Part shown: piece after piece, positions 28,055-36,781 of the stretch | How positions within the stretch are numbered: position 1 is the first letter of the stretch | Layout: every line of letters starts with the position of its first letter | Source: Oscillatoriaceae cyanobacterium Prado104 | GTDB taxonomy: Bacteria; Cyanobacteriota; Cyanobacteriia; Cyanobacteriales; Microcoleaceae | Direction of reading: 5' to 3' | Assembly (NCBI GenBank): GCA_025454405.1 | Contig: JALOON010000043.1 | Coordinates: 1-43,531 of the forward strand | DNA: 43,531 nt | The notes under the pieces: model-generated | The model's database searches: none | Told to the model about the DNA's origin: nothing | Seen by the model: only the letters and a program-made list of their open reading frames with translations | Made by a program: the position numbers and the translations under genes

Positions 28055-28156
28055 CGAAAGTTAGCAAAAAAGTATCGGCTAAAATCGATTTATTCTCGGA
28101 CTCTTGAATTGAGGCTTGCCTGCCAGATATCTTCAGAATGTTTTACACACCTTGAT

Positions 28157-30331
28157 ATGCTCAACAGTTTCTCCGAACCTATTTACTGCCAGAATCCGAC
28201 TTGTCCCGAGCCCCGCAACACCTTTGGCCGCCAGCATTGCGCGGCTTGCGAAACCGAACTGGTTTATCGGTATTTGTGGGCGGTGGGCCCGAAAGCAGAG
28301 GAAGTACCGCGCGATAAGGTAATTGCCGATCGCTATTTTGTCATTGCACCACAAATCTGGCTGGAGAGCCGTCCGGATCTGCCCCCAAATGTTCCGGAGC
28401 AATTGCCAGATGCGATAGTGCCTTACCTGCACTTGTATTCCCAACGGTTGCACGTACCGGAAGTATACGGTTTTTGTCAGTGGGAGGAAGCAGGGGAAAC
28501 GATGGAGGTGCTGCTATTAGAAAATGCGCCGATCGATTCTTACGGTAGCCTGTATCCTGCAATTTTAGAAGCTTGGTCGCAAACATCGGCCGTGCGGCAG
28601 ATTTACTGGCTGTGGCAAATGCTGCAACTGTGGACGCCTCTTTCAGAACAAGGAATGGCTTCGAGTTTGCTAGTGCCGGAAAATTTGCGAGTGGATGGTC
28701 CTCGGGTGCGGATGCTGCAACTGCATCGGGGCAATTATCAGCCGGCGCTGCGGGATTTGGGAGATGTGTGGTCCGGCTTGGTGGAAACGGCGCAACCTCA
28801 GGTGCAGTCGAGATTGCGAGAAATCTGTCAGTTTATGCGCCGCAGCAGCATGAATTTTGAGGCGATCGCCCTAGAACTGAATGAGTTACTGTTAGAACAA
28901 GCCGCTCAATTGCCCCTGAGTTTAAGTGTAGTCGGGATGACGGATACTGGCCCGCAGCGCTCCCACAATGAAGACAGTTGCTATCCGACTGCTGCGGATT
29001 TTTACTCCAATAAAAATGATGCGGGCGAAAAGTTAATTCCTTACTTAACAATAGTTTGCGACGGGGTTGGAGGGCACGACGGAGGAGAAGTTGCCAGTCA
29101 ATTAGCCGTGCAGTCTCTAAAAGCTTTGATTCAAAACTTGCTGGCAGAAACAGTTCAACAAGAAGAGTTGCTGCCGCCGGCAATGGTAATGAAACAACTC
29201 GAAGAAATTGTTAGAGTTGTCAATAATGTCATTTCGGCTCAGAACAACGCTCAGGGAAAAGAGTTGCGGCAGCGCATGGGAACCACTTTGGTGATGGCGC
29301 TTCAGTTGCCTCAAAAAATGAAAATTTCCGAAGAAGTGCGATCGGATAATTGCCACGAACTTTATTTGGTGAATGTGGGAGACAGCCGCGCTTACTGGAT
29401 TTCCTCGGAGAGCTGCGTGCGGCTGACTGTAGACGATGACGTGGCATCGAGAGAAGTAGCGCTCGGACATAATTTGTATTGGGAGGCCCAAAAGCGATCG
29501 GACGCAGGGGCTTTAACTCAAGCTTTGGGCACGCGGGATGCGGATTTTCTGCACCCGACAATCCAGCGATTTGTTATCGAAGATGAAGGTTTGCTACTGC
29601 TGTGTTCTGATGGTTTGAGCGACAACGATTGGGTAGAAAATTATTGGAAAAATTTCGGACCTGCGGTACTCAAAGGTGATATGTCTTTGGAGGATGCAGC
29701 GATATATTTGGTTCGCCTCGCCAACGAAAAAAACGGTTACGACAATACTTCTGTGGTGATGACTCACTGTCGGATGTCGCCGGAGAAAGTGACGCTGTTT
29801 CAGACAAAATCTGCCTCGCCGTCGCTGTCGCTGCCGATGTCTGGATCGATGTCCGGACAGGTTGCTGTGCCGGTGTCAAACCCAATCTCGGTTTCAGTCT
29901 CTACCCCAATGTCGGGGATTGCTGCGGAATCTAAACTGTCAGAATCTTCCAAACAGTTGCTGTACGCAGAAAACGCCCCTTCCCAAGCACCCCAAAAACC
30001 ATCGCCCTTTAAGTTTTTAGTGCCCCTGCTGGGGCTGTTAGCTCTGATGCTGGGGGGTTTGGGCTTGGGCTTGTGGGTGCGCAACCGTCCAAATCCGGAA
30101 CCCGCGATCGAAGAAATTCCTGCTGATAGCCCCGAAGCAACTCCCACCCCGAGTTCGGAGGAGAGTCCGACACCGAGTTCGGAGGAGAGTCCGACACCGA
30201 GTTCGGAGGAAAGCCCGACACCGAGTTCGGAAGAAAGTCCGACACCGAGTTCGGAGGAAAACCCGAGTGCCGAACCCGACAGCCAGCAGTTGCCAGAGTT
30301 GCCACCACCGCCGGAGAGTCCATCGCCTTAG
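28157..30331 (+). CDS. PP2C-family protein phosphatase with zinc-ribbon start and membrane anchor
   Basis: This protein of about 724 residues has an N-terminal zinc ribbon (CQNPTCPEP ... HCAACETE). About 220 residues with a loose protein-kinase-like look follow (IADRYFVI, LLLENAPIDS, LRDLGDVW). A PP2C domain (about 270-525) has the metal aspartates in RSHNEDSCY, CDGVGGHDGG, CSDGLSDN and GYDNTSVV. Next come a Ser/Pro-rich linker, one transmembrane helix (LVPLLGLLALMLGGLGLGLWV) and a tail of PTPSSEES repeats. It should remove phosphate from Ser/Thr on the cytoplasmic side, opposing Hanks-type kinases. The ATG at 28157 is used; the frame continues upstream only to a TTG. It lies 100 bases after the IS element. 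Confidence 0.9.
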   Translation: MLNSFSEPIYCQNPTCPEPRNTFGRQHCAACETELVYRYLWAVGPKAEEVPRDKVIADRYFVIAPQIWLESRPDLPPNVPEQLPDAIVPYLHLYSQRLHVPEVYGFCQWEEAGETMEVLLLENAPIDSYGSLYPAILEAWSQTSAVRQIYWLWQMLQLWTPLSEQGMASSLLVPENLRVDGPRVRMLQLHRGNYQPALRDLGDVWSGLVETAQPQVQSRLREICQFMRRSSMNFEAIALELNELLLEQAAQLPLSLSVVGMTDTGPQRSHNEDSCYPTAADFYSNKNDAGEKLIPYLTIVCDGVGGHDGGEVASQLAVQSLKALIQNLLAETVQQEELLPPAMVMKQLEEIVRVVNNVISAQNNAQGKELRQRMGTTLVMALQLPQKMKISEEVRSDNCHELYLVNVGDSRAYWISSESCVRLTVDDDVASREVALGHNLYWEAQKRSDAGALTQALGTRDADFLHPTIQRFVIEDEGLLLLCSDGLSDNDWVENYWKNFGPAVLKGDMSLEDAAIYLVRLANEKNGYDNTSVVMTHCRMSPEKVTLFQTKSASPSLSLPMSGSMSGQVAVPVSNPISVSVSTPMSGIAAESKLSESSKQLLYAENAPSQAPQKPSPFKFLVPLLGLLALMLGGLGLGLWVRNRPNPEPAIEEIPADSPEATPTPSSEESPTPSSEESPTPSSEESPTPSSEESPTPSSEENPSAEPDSQQLPELPPPPESPSP
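30140..30262 (+). repeat. 24-base coding tandem repeat (PTPSSEES x5)
   Basis: Five nearly identical 24-base units with the core CCGAGTTCGGAGGA code for PTPSSEES in the tail of the phosphatase, outside the membrane helix. The near identity at DNA level suggests recent slippage, so copy number may vary between strains. Confidence 0.9.
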
Positions 30332-30486
30332 AAATTATAGAGAGAGGGGGAGAGGGGGAGAGGGGGAGAGAGGGAGAAATTGGTTTGTAGTAAAGACTTT
30401 AGTCCCGATCGACTAATAATAATTTGACTCGTTTGGACTTCCTCAATACTGCAAACTTAATTGCGGTTAAACAAGCGGATTTGATA

Positions 30487-31368
30487 TTACTCCCCTGCAT
30501 CGGGATCGAAACCCATTGCTCGCAATCTCTCCGCTAACTGGGCAGCTTTTCGCTCTGCTTGTTCGGCCCTGTGTCGTTCTTGTTCTGCCCTGTGCCGTTC
30601 TTGGTCGGCCCTGTGCCGTTCTTGTTCGGCCCTGTGCCGTTCTTGTTCGGTTCTTTGCCTTTCTTGTTCGACCAAAGCGCGCTCGATTTCAACTTGTTCA
30701 AAGCCAGTTAACAACAAGTTTCCCTGCGAATCCCACCATCGCAGCCAAAGCAGTTCTTGATTTTGATAGCTTCCCTGCCACAGTCCCAATTCTACATCTA
30801 ATATAGGAATGGGATAGTGACCGCGTTCGTTTGGCTGCATCCTTTGATATGAAAAGTCTATCAGGTGATAGACTTCTAAATTACCCGTTGCAACTTCATA
30901 AATTCCGTAGTAAGGAATGCGGACAATTTTCTCGTACACCCAAAACTTGCCGGGTTTAGTTGTTGTACCGTCGGGTGCTACAGAAAGGGGAGTGCGATCG
31001 CGTTCTTGGGCTCCGTTACCGCTAGCAAATTCTAAAGCAATAAATGGAGCCATGTGTTCCCGCCAAAATACGTAGGATCGGCGAAAACCGTCGAGTGTTG
31101 GTGGTACGTTAGGCACGTAAAACCAATCGGGCGATTCTGCACCTTTTTCCGGCGGATCGGTTTCCCGCCAGTAAATGCCGCAATCTTGCCCGATCGCGTA
31201 TTGTCCGTCTGGATGCAATCGCTCTAAAATGGGTCCGATCGAATCTGTCAGAATGATGCTCTGTGGATGCTCCTGAAAATTTTTCACAAATGTACCGTCT
31301 TCGTCTGGCAGTTGCGTGTGATCGGGGAATGCAGGAGGCAGATCGGTAGCAGCTATTGTCTCATTCAT
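30487..31368 (-). CDS. Uma2-family (DUF820) restriction-endonuclease-like protein
   Basis: This is a 293-residue protein. The central part (about 40-200) follows the Uma2/DUF820 pattern of a PD-(D/E)XK nuclease fold: SPDWFYVPNV supplies the Asp and FIALEFASG the Glu strand, with VYEKIVRIPYYGIYE and LGLWQGSYQ after it. The C-terminus (about 230-280) is a highly charged coiled coil of repeated RHRAEQE heptads. These families are strongly expanded in cyanobacteria and their role is unknown; nuclease activity is inferred from fold only. It is convergent with the phosphatase gene. Confidence 0.88.
   Translation of the reverse strand: MNETIAATDLPPAFPDHTQLPDEDGTFVKNFQEHPQSIILTDSIGPILERLHPDGQYAIGQDCGIYWRETDPPEKGAESPDWFYVPNVPPTLDGFRRSYVFWREHMAPFIALEFASGNGAQERDRTPLSVAPDGTTTKPGKFWVYEKIVRIPYYGIYEVATGNLEVYHLIDFSYQRMQPNERGHYPIPILDVELGLWQGSYQNQELLWLRWWDSQGNLLLTGFEQVEIERALVEQERQRTEQERHRAEQERHRADQERHRAEQERHRAEQAERKAAQLAERLRAMGFDPDAGE
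30555..30665 (-). repeat. 21-base coding tandem repeat (RHRAEQE heptads)
   Basis: About five 21-base units (plus-strand core CCCTGTGCCGTTCTTG) code for the heptad coiled coil of the Uma2-family protein. Near-identical copies indicate recent expansion. Confidence 0.85.
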
Positions 31369-31684
31369 TGTCGTTGTCCGTGCAGTTATTTAAATTGTAC
31401 TCAGCCATCAGTTATTAGTCATCAGTTATTAGTTATTAGTTATTAGTCATCAGTTATATCAAATCCGGTAGCATCGGAATTATAAAGTGCGAGCGTCCTC
31501 GATCGCGGCCGCACCCGCGCGAGCGAGTACGGGAGCACTCGTTTATCGAAATATATAATTCTGATGCAACCGGAAACGATATTATTGGTTATTAGTCAAC
31601 AGTCAACTCAAAACTTTTCTTTAACTCAAAACTCAAAACTCAAAACTCAAAACTCCCGAACAACTCAAAACTCCCGAAAAACTA
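31369..31684. repeat. Non-coding spacer with TTATTAGT and AACTCAAA repeats
   Basis: Tandem GTTATTAGTTATTAGT/CATCA units lie at about 31400-31455, and AAAACTC units with CCCGAA variants at about 31613-31680, reaching the end of the AEC gene. No gene is seen between them. Confidence 0.75.
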
Positions 31685-32680
31685 TTAACTAAACCAAGCA
31701 AGCCACAGGGGAAGCATCAGCAGCAATCCGGCAGAAGTGATGGCAATGCTGCTAGCTAATAAATCGCGATCGAGGTCGTAAACTTCGGCTAAAATCAGCA
31801 CGGCTAGCGCTGTGGGTGTTCCCGACATCAGCACCAGAACCAACCTCGGATCGCCGCTCAATCCGAAATAACTCGCGCCCAATCCTACTAGCACCGGCAC
31901 GATGACAACTTTTAACAGCGACGGGATTAATGCAAGTTCAAAACTTTGCCATTTTTTAATAGACCTCAGCCGAATTCCTACTAACAGCAAAGCACTGGCA
32001 ATTACAGCCCAAATAGCTCCTTGCAATCCAGATTCTACTGTTTCCGGCAGGGGGATATTTCTGGTAGCTAAACCGATGAAAAATGCCCAAAGTGCCGGGA
32101 CTGTCAGTACGTCTCGGAGCTGAGTCCACCAGCGATTTTGTTGCTGCGATCGACCGAAATAGCTGGCAATAAATACGCCGAATCCGTAAGTGCCGATCAC
32201 GTTATTGGTGACGCTGTACAAAACCGCCCAATTGTTGTTATCCGCACCGATTAAAGCGGGTGTCATTGCCAATCCAACAAAGCCTGTATTGGCTAACATT
32301 GATGCTAAAATAAAACTGCCTTGGCTCGATCGCTTCAGGGAATTAAAGTTGAGAAACGATCGATCGATCGGCAATTTTTTGCCCCAAAAAGAGGTTTTTT
32401 TGAGGGCAATGGCGCTGAATTTTCGCAGCAACAGCCAGGTCAACCAAGCTAAACTCGTACTCAGGAACATTACCGATACTGCGATGGCCGGGGTGATGCT
32501 AACTGCACCGGAAAATTCGCTTTGACGGGCTAAAACAAAAATTTGCAGCGGGATTCCCACCCAGTAAAGTAAATTTCCTAGCAGTTTGGGAAAGTTGACG
32601 GGGATGTAGCGAAACAGCAGCAATCCCAAACCCGTCCAAATAATTAGAGGGGTATAAGCGTGGAATAAGGTTTCAATCAT
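31685..32680 (-). CDS. AEC-family (auxin efflux carrier-like) transporter
   Basis: This is a 331-residue membrane protein with about ten hydrophobic segments in two halves, starting LIIWTGLGLLLFRYI and ending AITSAGLLLMLPLWLAWF. Typical AEC features include LANTGFVGLAMTPALIG in the middle and LVLMSGTPTALAVLILAEVYDLD near the end, where an unwound Gly/Pro helix is expected. Bacterial members export or import organic acids or amino acids; the substrate cannot be read from the sequence. It has no partner gene. Confidence 0.88.
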   Translation of the reverse strand: MIETLFHAYTPLIIWTGLGLLLFRYIPVNFPKLLGNLLYWVGIPLQIFVLARQSEFSGAVSITPAIAVSVMFLSTSLAWLTWLLLRKFSAIALKKTSFWGKKLPIDRSFLNFNSLKRSSQGSFILASMLANTGFVGLAMTPALIGADNNNWAVLYSVTNNVIGTYGFGVFIASYFGRSQQQNRWWTQLRDVLTVPALWAFFIGLATRNIPLPETVESGLQGAIWAVIASALLLVGIRLRSIKKWQSFELALIPSLLKVVIVPVLVGLGASYFGLSGDPRLVLVLMSGTPTALAVLILAEVYDLDRDLLASSIAITSAGLLLMLPLWLAWFS

Positions 32681-33273
32681 AATTAGTTAAGTTGACAATT
32701 AGAAAAGTTTGCTGAGTGCGGTTTTGGTCGTTGTGTCGGTGGCGGTATCTCAGGTCGAGGATTCGTGCTTTTGGGCGAAATTTGGTATACCAAGTTACAA
32801 TGCAATGATTGGTGCCAAATTCCATCAAAAAGTAGCGTACAGAGTTACCGCTGAACGAATAAATGCTTTGATGTTAGGGGCTGAAAGCAGAAAGAAAGAT
32901 ATTTCTTAAGGCCGATATTATTGCGAACGCAAATTAGTAGGAGCCATTTTCTGAATTTCAGCTTTTTTTAAGATTTATCTATTTATTTATAGTAATCGAT
33001 CGCAGAGCTGCAAACAAGTGCGATCGGTCTGACTTTTAGCGCCCTCTGCTTTTAGCATCTCAAACAGTTAAATTTGCGCTCCAATCCCCGGAGGCATGGA
33101 GACACAAACAACTCAACTGCAAATTCTCAAAAAGACGGAGCTTGCATTTTGCGATCGAATATGCTTGCAATTACTGCACAAGTGCGATCGAACTGACAAG
33201 AAATGATGCTAGAAATAATGTAACTGAGGATACAATTCAACTTGCGATCGCGATCGGGCATTGAATTTATAGC
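32681..33273. other. Non-coding spacer, nothing recognised
   Basis: This 593-base AT-rich spacer lies upstream of the AEC gene and downstream of the small protein gene. A 66-codon frame at 32709-32909 starts with TTG, has no ribosome site and resembles no family, so it is not called. Confidence 0.5.
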
Positions 33274-33480
33274 TCAATTCAATTTCAAAGCATTAACAGG
33301 AACTTCATCCCAAGAATTAACGGTGCGCAGTCTGGCCACCCAGCCGAGTTCTTTTTGCTCACTTGTCAAATTCTGCTCGAAAGAGGCGTGGCATTCTTTT
33401 GCTTGAGTTTCATCGCAACAAGCAATGCAAGCATAAAGAATACCCGACGGATCGATTTGTTCGTTTACCCAGATCTTCAC
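33274..33480 (-). CDS. Small hypothetical protein
   Basis: This is a 68-residue protein starting with GTG (MKIWVNEQIDPSGILYACI). GGGAG lies nine bases upstream, which supports expression. It has a CIACC cysteine cluster near residues 18-22, a further Cys at about residue 30, and an acidic middle. The composition is that of a folded protein, but I do not recognise a family. It stands alone between long spacers. Confidence 0.5.
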   Translation of the reverse strand: MKIWVNEQIDPSGILYACIACCDETQAKECHASFEQNLTSEQKELGWVARLRTVNSWDEVPVNALKLN

Positions 33481-34026
33481 AATCTTATCTCCCGATCGAA
33501 CTCAAATATCATCTAAATTTTCCTATACTTTTGACAATACAGGCAGAGAATATCTCCAATGATTTTTGTGGCAGAGAAGTCTTGTTTGCTGTTGGCGATA
33601 ACTCTTCTCAAGCAACACCGAGGAGGCAAGACATAGATAGAGCTCAGATAGGCTGACACTCTTGGGCCCAAAAACCAGATTTCTGCATCAATATTTTAAG
33701 GGATCGATCGACGATTTTTTTCCCTAACTGGATTGTTTGCGTAAATCCCCTAGTGACCAAGCTCAGCTTGACTGATAAACGATATCGTTTTCTATTTTAG
33801 ATCGGCGCTATAAAAACTGGAAATCAGTCAATTCATAAGGAGTGGGAGCTTTTATAGAGTTGCATTCTTTTTTGATACTGGTATTATTTTTTACACCACA
33901 CGAGTTTTAAAATCTAGTTGTGAAGCAGAAGTAGAGAATGTCGATTAACACGGAGCGAAGACAATTTAATTAAAAATGATTATAATGTTGCTTCTAACTT
34001 CTCTTCGCTCGATCGGCAGGTGAATT
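33481..34026. promoter_or_regulatory. Leader of the third histidine kinase, with a 14-base palindrome
   Basis: This 546-base spacer holds the promoters of the small protein gene and the kinase. The only clear structure is the perfect palindrome AAACGATATCGTTT at 33777-33790, about 240 bases before the kinase start, a possible operator. No gene is supported. Confidence 0.45.
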
Positions 34027-35751
34027 ATGGTCAATAACTTAAGCCCCAAAAAAGGTCAAGAAAAATCTAGATGGCTAAGTAAATTCACTAGCAGCACGAG
34101 TATCAGTAACAAGATTAGCTGCGGGTATGCCCTTGCCTTGGGCATTTGTCTTGTGGGGACAGCAACGGGGGTAATTATTGGCAATACAAATTTGGAACAA
34201 GCTCGAAAAAAGCTAGCTAGTTTTGATGCCGAAAAAAGTTATGTAGCAAAGATCCAACAAGAAGTTTTTCAAACTAGAATGCAACAAATGCAGATGATTA
34301 TTTTGTTAGGTAAACCAGCAAAATTAGAAGATTTGGTGGAGGATTTTATCCGGGACAAGAAACAACTAAAAAATTTATTTCTTGAATTTCCTAAGGAGAT
34401 AGAGCCTGCTGAAGCCATCAAATTGCAAAAAATTATTGCCAAAAATGAAGAAAATTTAAATTTTTTTTTGTTGCAAGCAGAAGCCTTTTTTAGTGAGCTA
34501 GATCTGGGAGCTTTACCGTTAGCTAAAATACCTGCATTGCGGCAAAGATTAATCGATTTTGCGAGCAGTAAAGTAGCGCTTCAGGTAGATGAGTTTTCAG
34601 AAGAATTGGAAACAATAGTGGAGGAGATAGATGAGAAACAAGAGGTAGCTAGCCATCAAATCGCCAGTGCGGAAGTATTGCGGACGCAAATTATTGCTCT
34701 AAGTGGCTTGCTATCGGCAGCGATCGCAACTATTTTAGCAATTTACACCAGTCGCGCGATCGCAAAACCTCTCAAAACTGCTACCAATATTGCTAAAATC
34801 GTCGCCCAAGACAATAATTTTGACCTGCAAATACTTGTGACGACAGAAGACGAAGTAGGAGTCTTAACCACCACTCTCAACCAACTTATCGATCGGGTCA
34901 AACAACTGCTAGAAGCTCAAAAAACTGAAGCAATGCAGCAACTAATTCAAAATGAAAAGATGGCGAGTTTAGGCCGGATGGTAGCAGGAGTTTCCCACGA
35001 AATCAACAATGCCGTTAATTGCATTCACGGCAATATCAGCCCTCTCAGTCAATATACCAAAGATTTGCTAATTTTGAATGGCTGCTGGGAAACCACAATT
35101 CCCCAACAGCCACCAGAAGTTAAAGAACTCGCAGAAAAACTTGATATCGAGTTTTTAAAAGAAGACTTGCCGAAGATTTTAGACTCTATGAACATTGCTG
35201 TCGATCGCGCGAGACAAATTCTTTTTAGCTTGAAAGATTTCTCCCGCCTCGATGTCAAAAAAGCTAGTAAAGTCAACCTGCATGATTGTATTGACTCTAC
35301 TCTGTTAATTCTCCACAACCGCTTGAAAAAGAATGTCAGAATTGTCCGCGAATACGGCGAGATCGTCCCGATTGAAGGCTATACGGGATTTCTCTATCAA
35401 GTCTTTATGAACTTGTTTACAAATGCACTGGATGCGATGGAAGGAATGACAGGTGTTAAGGAAATTGTTATTACCACCGAGCGCGTCGATCGAAATTGGA
35501 TAGTTGTGCGAGTCAAAGACAATGGTAGCGGCATCGCTCCCGAGAATTTAGATAAAATATTTGAAAATTTTTTCACGACTAAACCTAGAGGAGTTGGGAC
35601 GGGTTTAGGTTTGGCAATTAGCCATCAAATAGTCGTAGAAAAACATGGAGGAAAATTGACAGTTGCATCGGAACTTGGCAAAGGAACAGAATTTACGATA
35701 ACCTTGCCTGTCAAGCTTAACGAGGTGACTTCCCCGCAGCAAAACCTGTAG
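34027..35751 (+). CDS. Membrane sensor histidine kinase with four-helix-type sensor
   Basis: This is a 574-residue protein. Transmembrane helix 1 (about 36-58) is followed by a periplasmic helical domain of about 155 residues resembling chemoreceptor four-helix bundles. Helix 2 (about 218-240) leads to HAMP (about 242-295) and a coiled coil. The HisKA-like box has His324 in VAGVSHEINNAVN, and the HATPase has NALDAM, DNGSGIAPE and GVGTGLGLAIS. Its catalytic half closely resembles that of the seven-PAS kinase at 11944, so the two are paralogues with different sensors. The usual Pro after HEINN is Ala here. An AGGTG site precedes the ATG. Confidence 0.92.
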   Translation: MVNNLSPKKGQEKSRWLSKFTSSTSISNKISCGYALALGICLVGTATGVIIGNTNLEQARKKLASFDAEKSYVAKIQQEVFQTRMQQMQMIILLGKPAKLEDLVEDFIRDKKQLKNLFLEFPKEIEPAEAIKLQKIIAKNEENLNFFLLQAEAFFSELDLGALPLAKIPALRQRLIDFASSKVALQVDEFSEELETIVEEIDEKQEVASHQIASAEVLRTQIIALSGLLSAAIATILAIYTSRAIAKPLKTATNIAKIVAQDNNFDLQILVTTEDEVGVLTTTLNQLIDRVKQLLEAQKTEAMQQLIQNEKMASLGRMVAGVSHEINNAVNCIHGNISPLSQYTKDLLILNGCWETTIPQQPPEVKELAEKLDIEFLKEDLPKILDSMNIAVDRARQILFSLKDFSRLDVKKASKVNLHDCIDSTLLILHNRLKKNVRIVREYGEIVPIEGYTGFLYQVFMNLFTNALDAMEGMTGVKEIVITTERVDRNWIVVRVKDNGSGIAPENLDKIFENFFTTKPRGVGTGLGLAISHQIVVEKHGGKLTVASELGKGTEFTITLPVKLNEVTSPQQNL

Positions 35752-35802
35752 GTTAGCAAGGCACTCGCTGCCTTACCACTATCAAAAAAGATTTGTAGTG
35801 CG

Positions 35803-35917
35803 GACTTACAGCAGTTTTCAGGTATCTGAGGTACACAAAAACTGCTTCAGAAACCCGGTTTCTTAGAGAAACCGGGTTTCTAGCTGTACTTCATAAATTT
35901 GAAAACTGCTGTAAGTC
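35803..35917. repeat. MITE-like inverted repeat with internal strong hairpin
   Basis: Perfect 18-base arms, GACTTACAGCAGTTTTCA (35803-35820) and its inverse (35900-35917), enclose a second hairpin. This has a 14-base perfect stem GAAACCCGGTTTCT (35850-35863 with 35867-35880) and a TAG loop. The element separates convergent kinase and acetyltransferase genes and its last base is the last base of the acetyltransferase stop codon. The inner hairpin could end transcription both ways. Confidence 0.85.
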
Positions 35918-36408
35918 TATGGAACTGCCAATGCCAAACCTGCCAAAGATTCACCCGTAACGCGGCAAATCCGCCAATCGGGGAGCACATCAGCACCCAT
36001 GCGTTTGTAAAAACCAATTGCCGGTTCGTTCCAGTCCAAAACAGTCCATTCCAAGCGCCCGCAATCTCTTTCCACTGCCAACTGTGCCAAATAAACAATC
36101 AGAGACTTGCCGATTCCCCGACCTCGAAATTCAGGAAGTACGAACAAATCTTCCAAATAAATTCCCGGCTTAGTCAAAAAAGTAGAATAGTTGTGAAAAA
36201 ACATCGCCCAGCCGACAACTAGCCCGTCCACTTCTGCTAAAATAGCTTCAGCAAAAGGGCGAGATCCAAACAAATGCTTTGCCAAATCCTCAACGCTGCC
36301 CGTTACCGCATGAGATAACTTTTCGTACTCAGCCAAAGCCTTAATTAAATCGAACAGCACCGGCGCGTCGGCCAGAACTGCGGGACGCAAAATTACCTCA
36401 GAAGACAT
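35917..36408 (-). CDS. GNAT-family N-acetyltransferase, diamine-acetyltransferase-like
   Basis: This is a 163-residue protein of the acetyl-CoA-dependent GNAT fold. ILRPAVLADAPVLFDLIKAL is the N-terminal strand and helix, GIYLEDLFVLPEFRGRGIGKSLI holds the acetyl-CoA pyrophosphate loop RGRGIGK, and WNEPAIGFYKRMGA is the usual C-terminal motif. LEDLFVLPEFRG and FFHNYSTF are typical of the spermidine/diamine acetyltransferase group, so a polyamine or amino-group substrate is likely. The start is followed by a normal N-terminus. The stop codon is formed at the edge of the adjoining MITE-like repeat. Confidence 0.9.
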   Translation of the reverse strand: MSSEVILRPAVLADAPVLFDLIKALAEYEKLSHAVTGSVEDLAKHLFGSRPFAEAILAEVDGLVVGWAMFFHNYSTFLTKPGIYLEDLFVLPEFRGRGIGKSLIVYLAQLAVERDCGRLEWTVLDWNEPAIGFYKRMGADVLPDWRICRVTGESLAGLALAVP

Positions 36409-36781
36409 AACTCAGAAAACACTACGAACGATCGAAATTTAAACATACCACATCAACTATCAACTCTCTAACTCACCGCAAGCGAGCGGGGACGCTCGTA
36501 CTGCTAATAAATAACTGACGGTGTTCGCGAACTCTGACGCTCGCACTGTCAACTGTCAAATGTCGAATGTCAACTGTTCTTTCGTCAACTGTCAACTATC
36601 GGGAGTTGTGAGTTGTGAGTTGTGAATTAAGAAATGTCTTAACTCAAAACTCAAAATTTAAAACTCAAAACTTTTCTTAACTGTCAACTATCGGGAGTTG
36701 TGAGTTGTGAGTTGTGAATTAAGAAATGTCTTTAACTCAAAACTCAAAAATTAAAACTCAACACTTTTCTTAACTGTCAAC
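36409..36781. repeat. Non-coding spacer with 92-base tandem duplication
   Basis: Two consecutive units of about 92 bases, 36587-36678 and 36679-36771, each run from AACTGTCAACTATCGGGAG through GAGTTGTGAGTTGTGAATTAAG to AAAACTTTTCTT. Further GTCAACT units occur at 36540-36600. The block directly follows the sigma factor gene. No gene is seen. Confidence 0.85.

Larger units (their letters stand above)
26851..28068 (+). mobile_element. IS607-type element with damaged tnpB
   Basis: The element carries a serine-recombinase tnpA overlapping a tnpB remnant, the gene order of IS607. TTTGCTAAC at 26851-26859 and its inverse GTTAGCAAA at 28060-28068 lie just outside the genes and may mark the ends; an extra GTTAGC lies at 28050-28055. 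A CTTAGGT/ACCTAAG hairpin at 28022-28038 sits where the guide RNA end of such elements is usually encoded. IS607 elements lack clear terminal inverted repeats, so the limits are approximate. Confidence 0.7.

Noticed and set aside
32709..32909. A 66-codon frame in the spacer beside the AEC gene
   Set aside because: It starts with TTG, has no ribosome site and no family resemblance.
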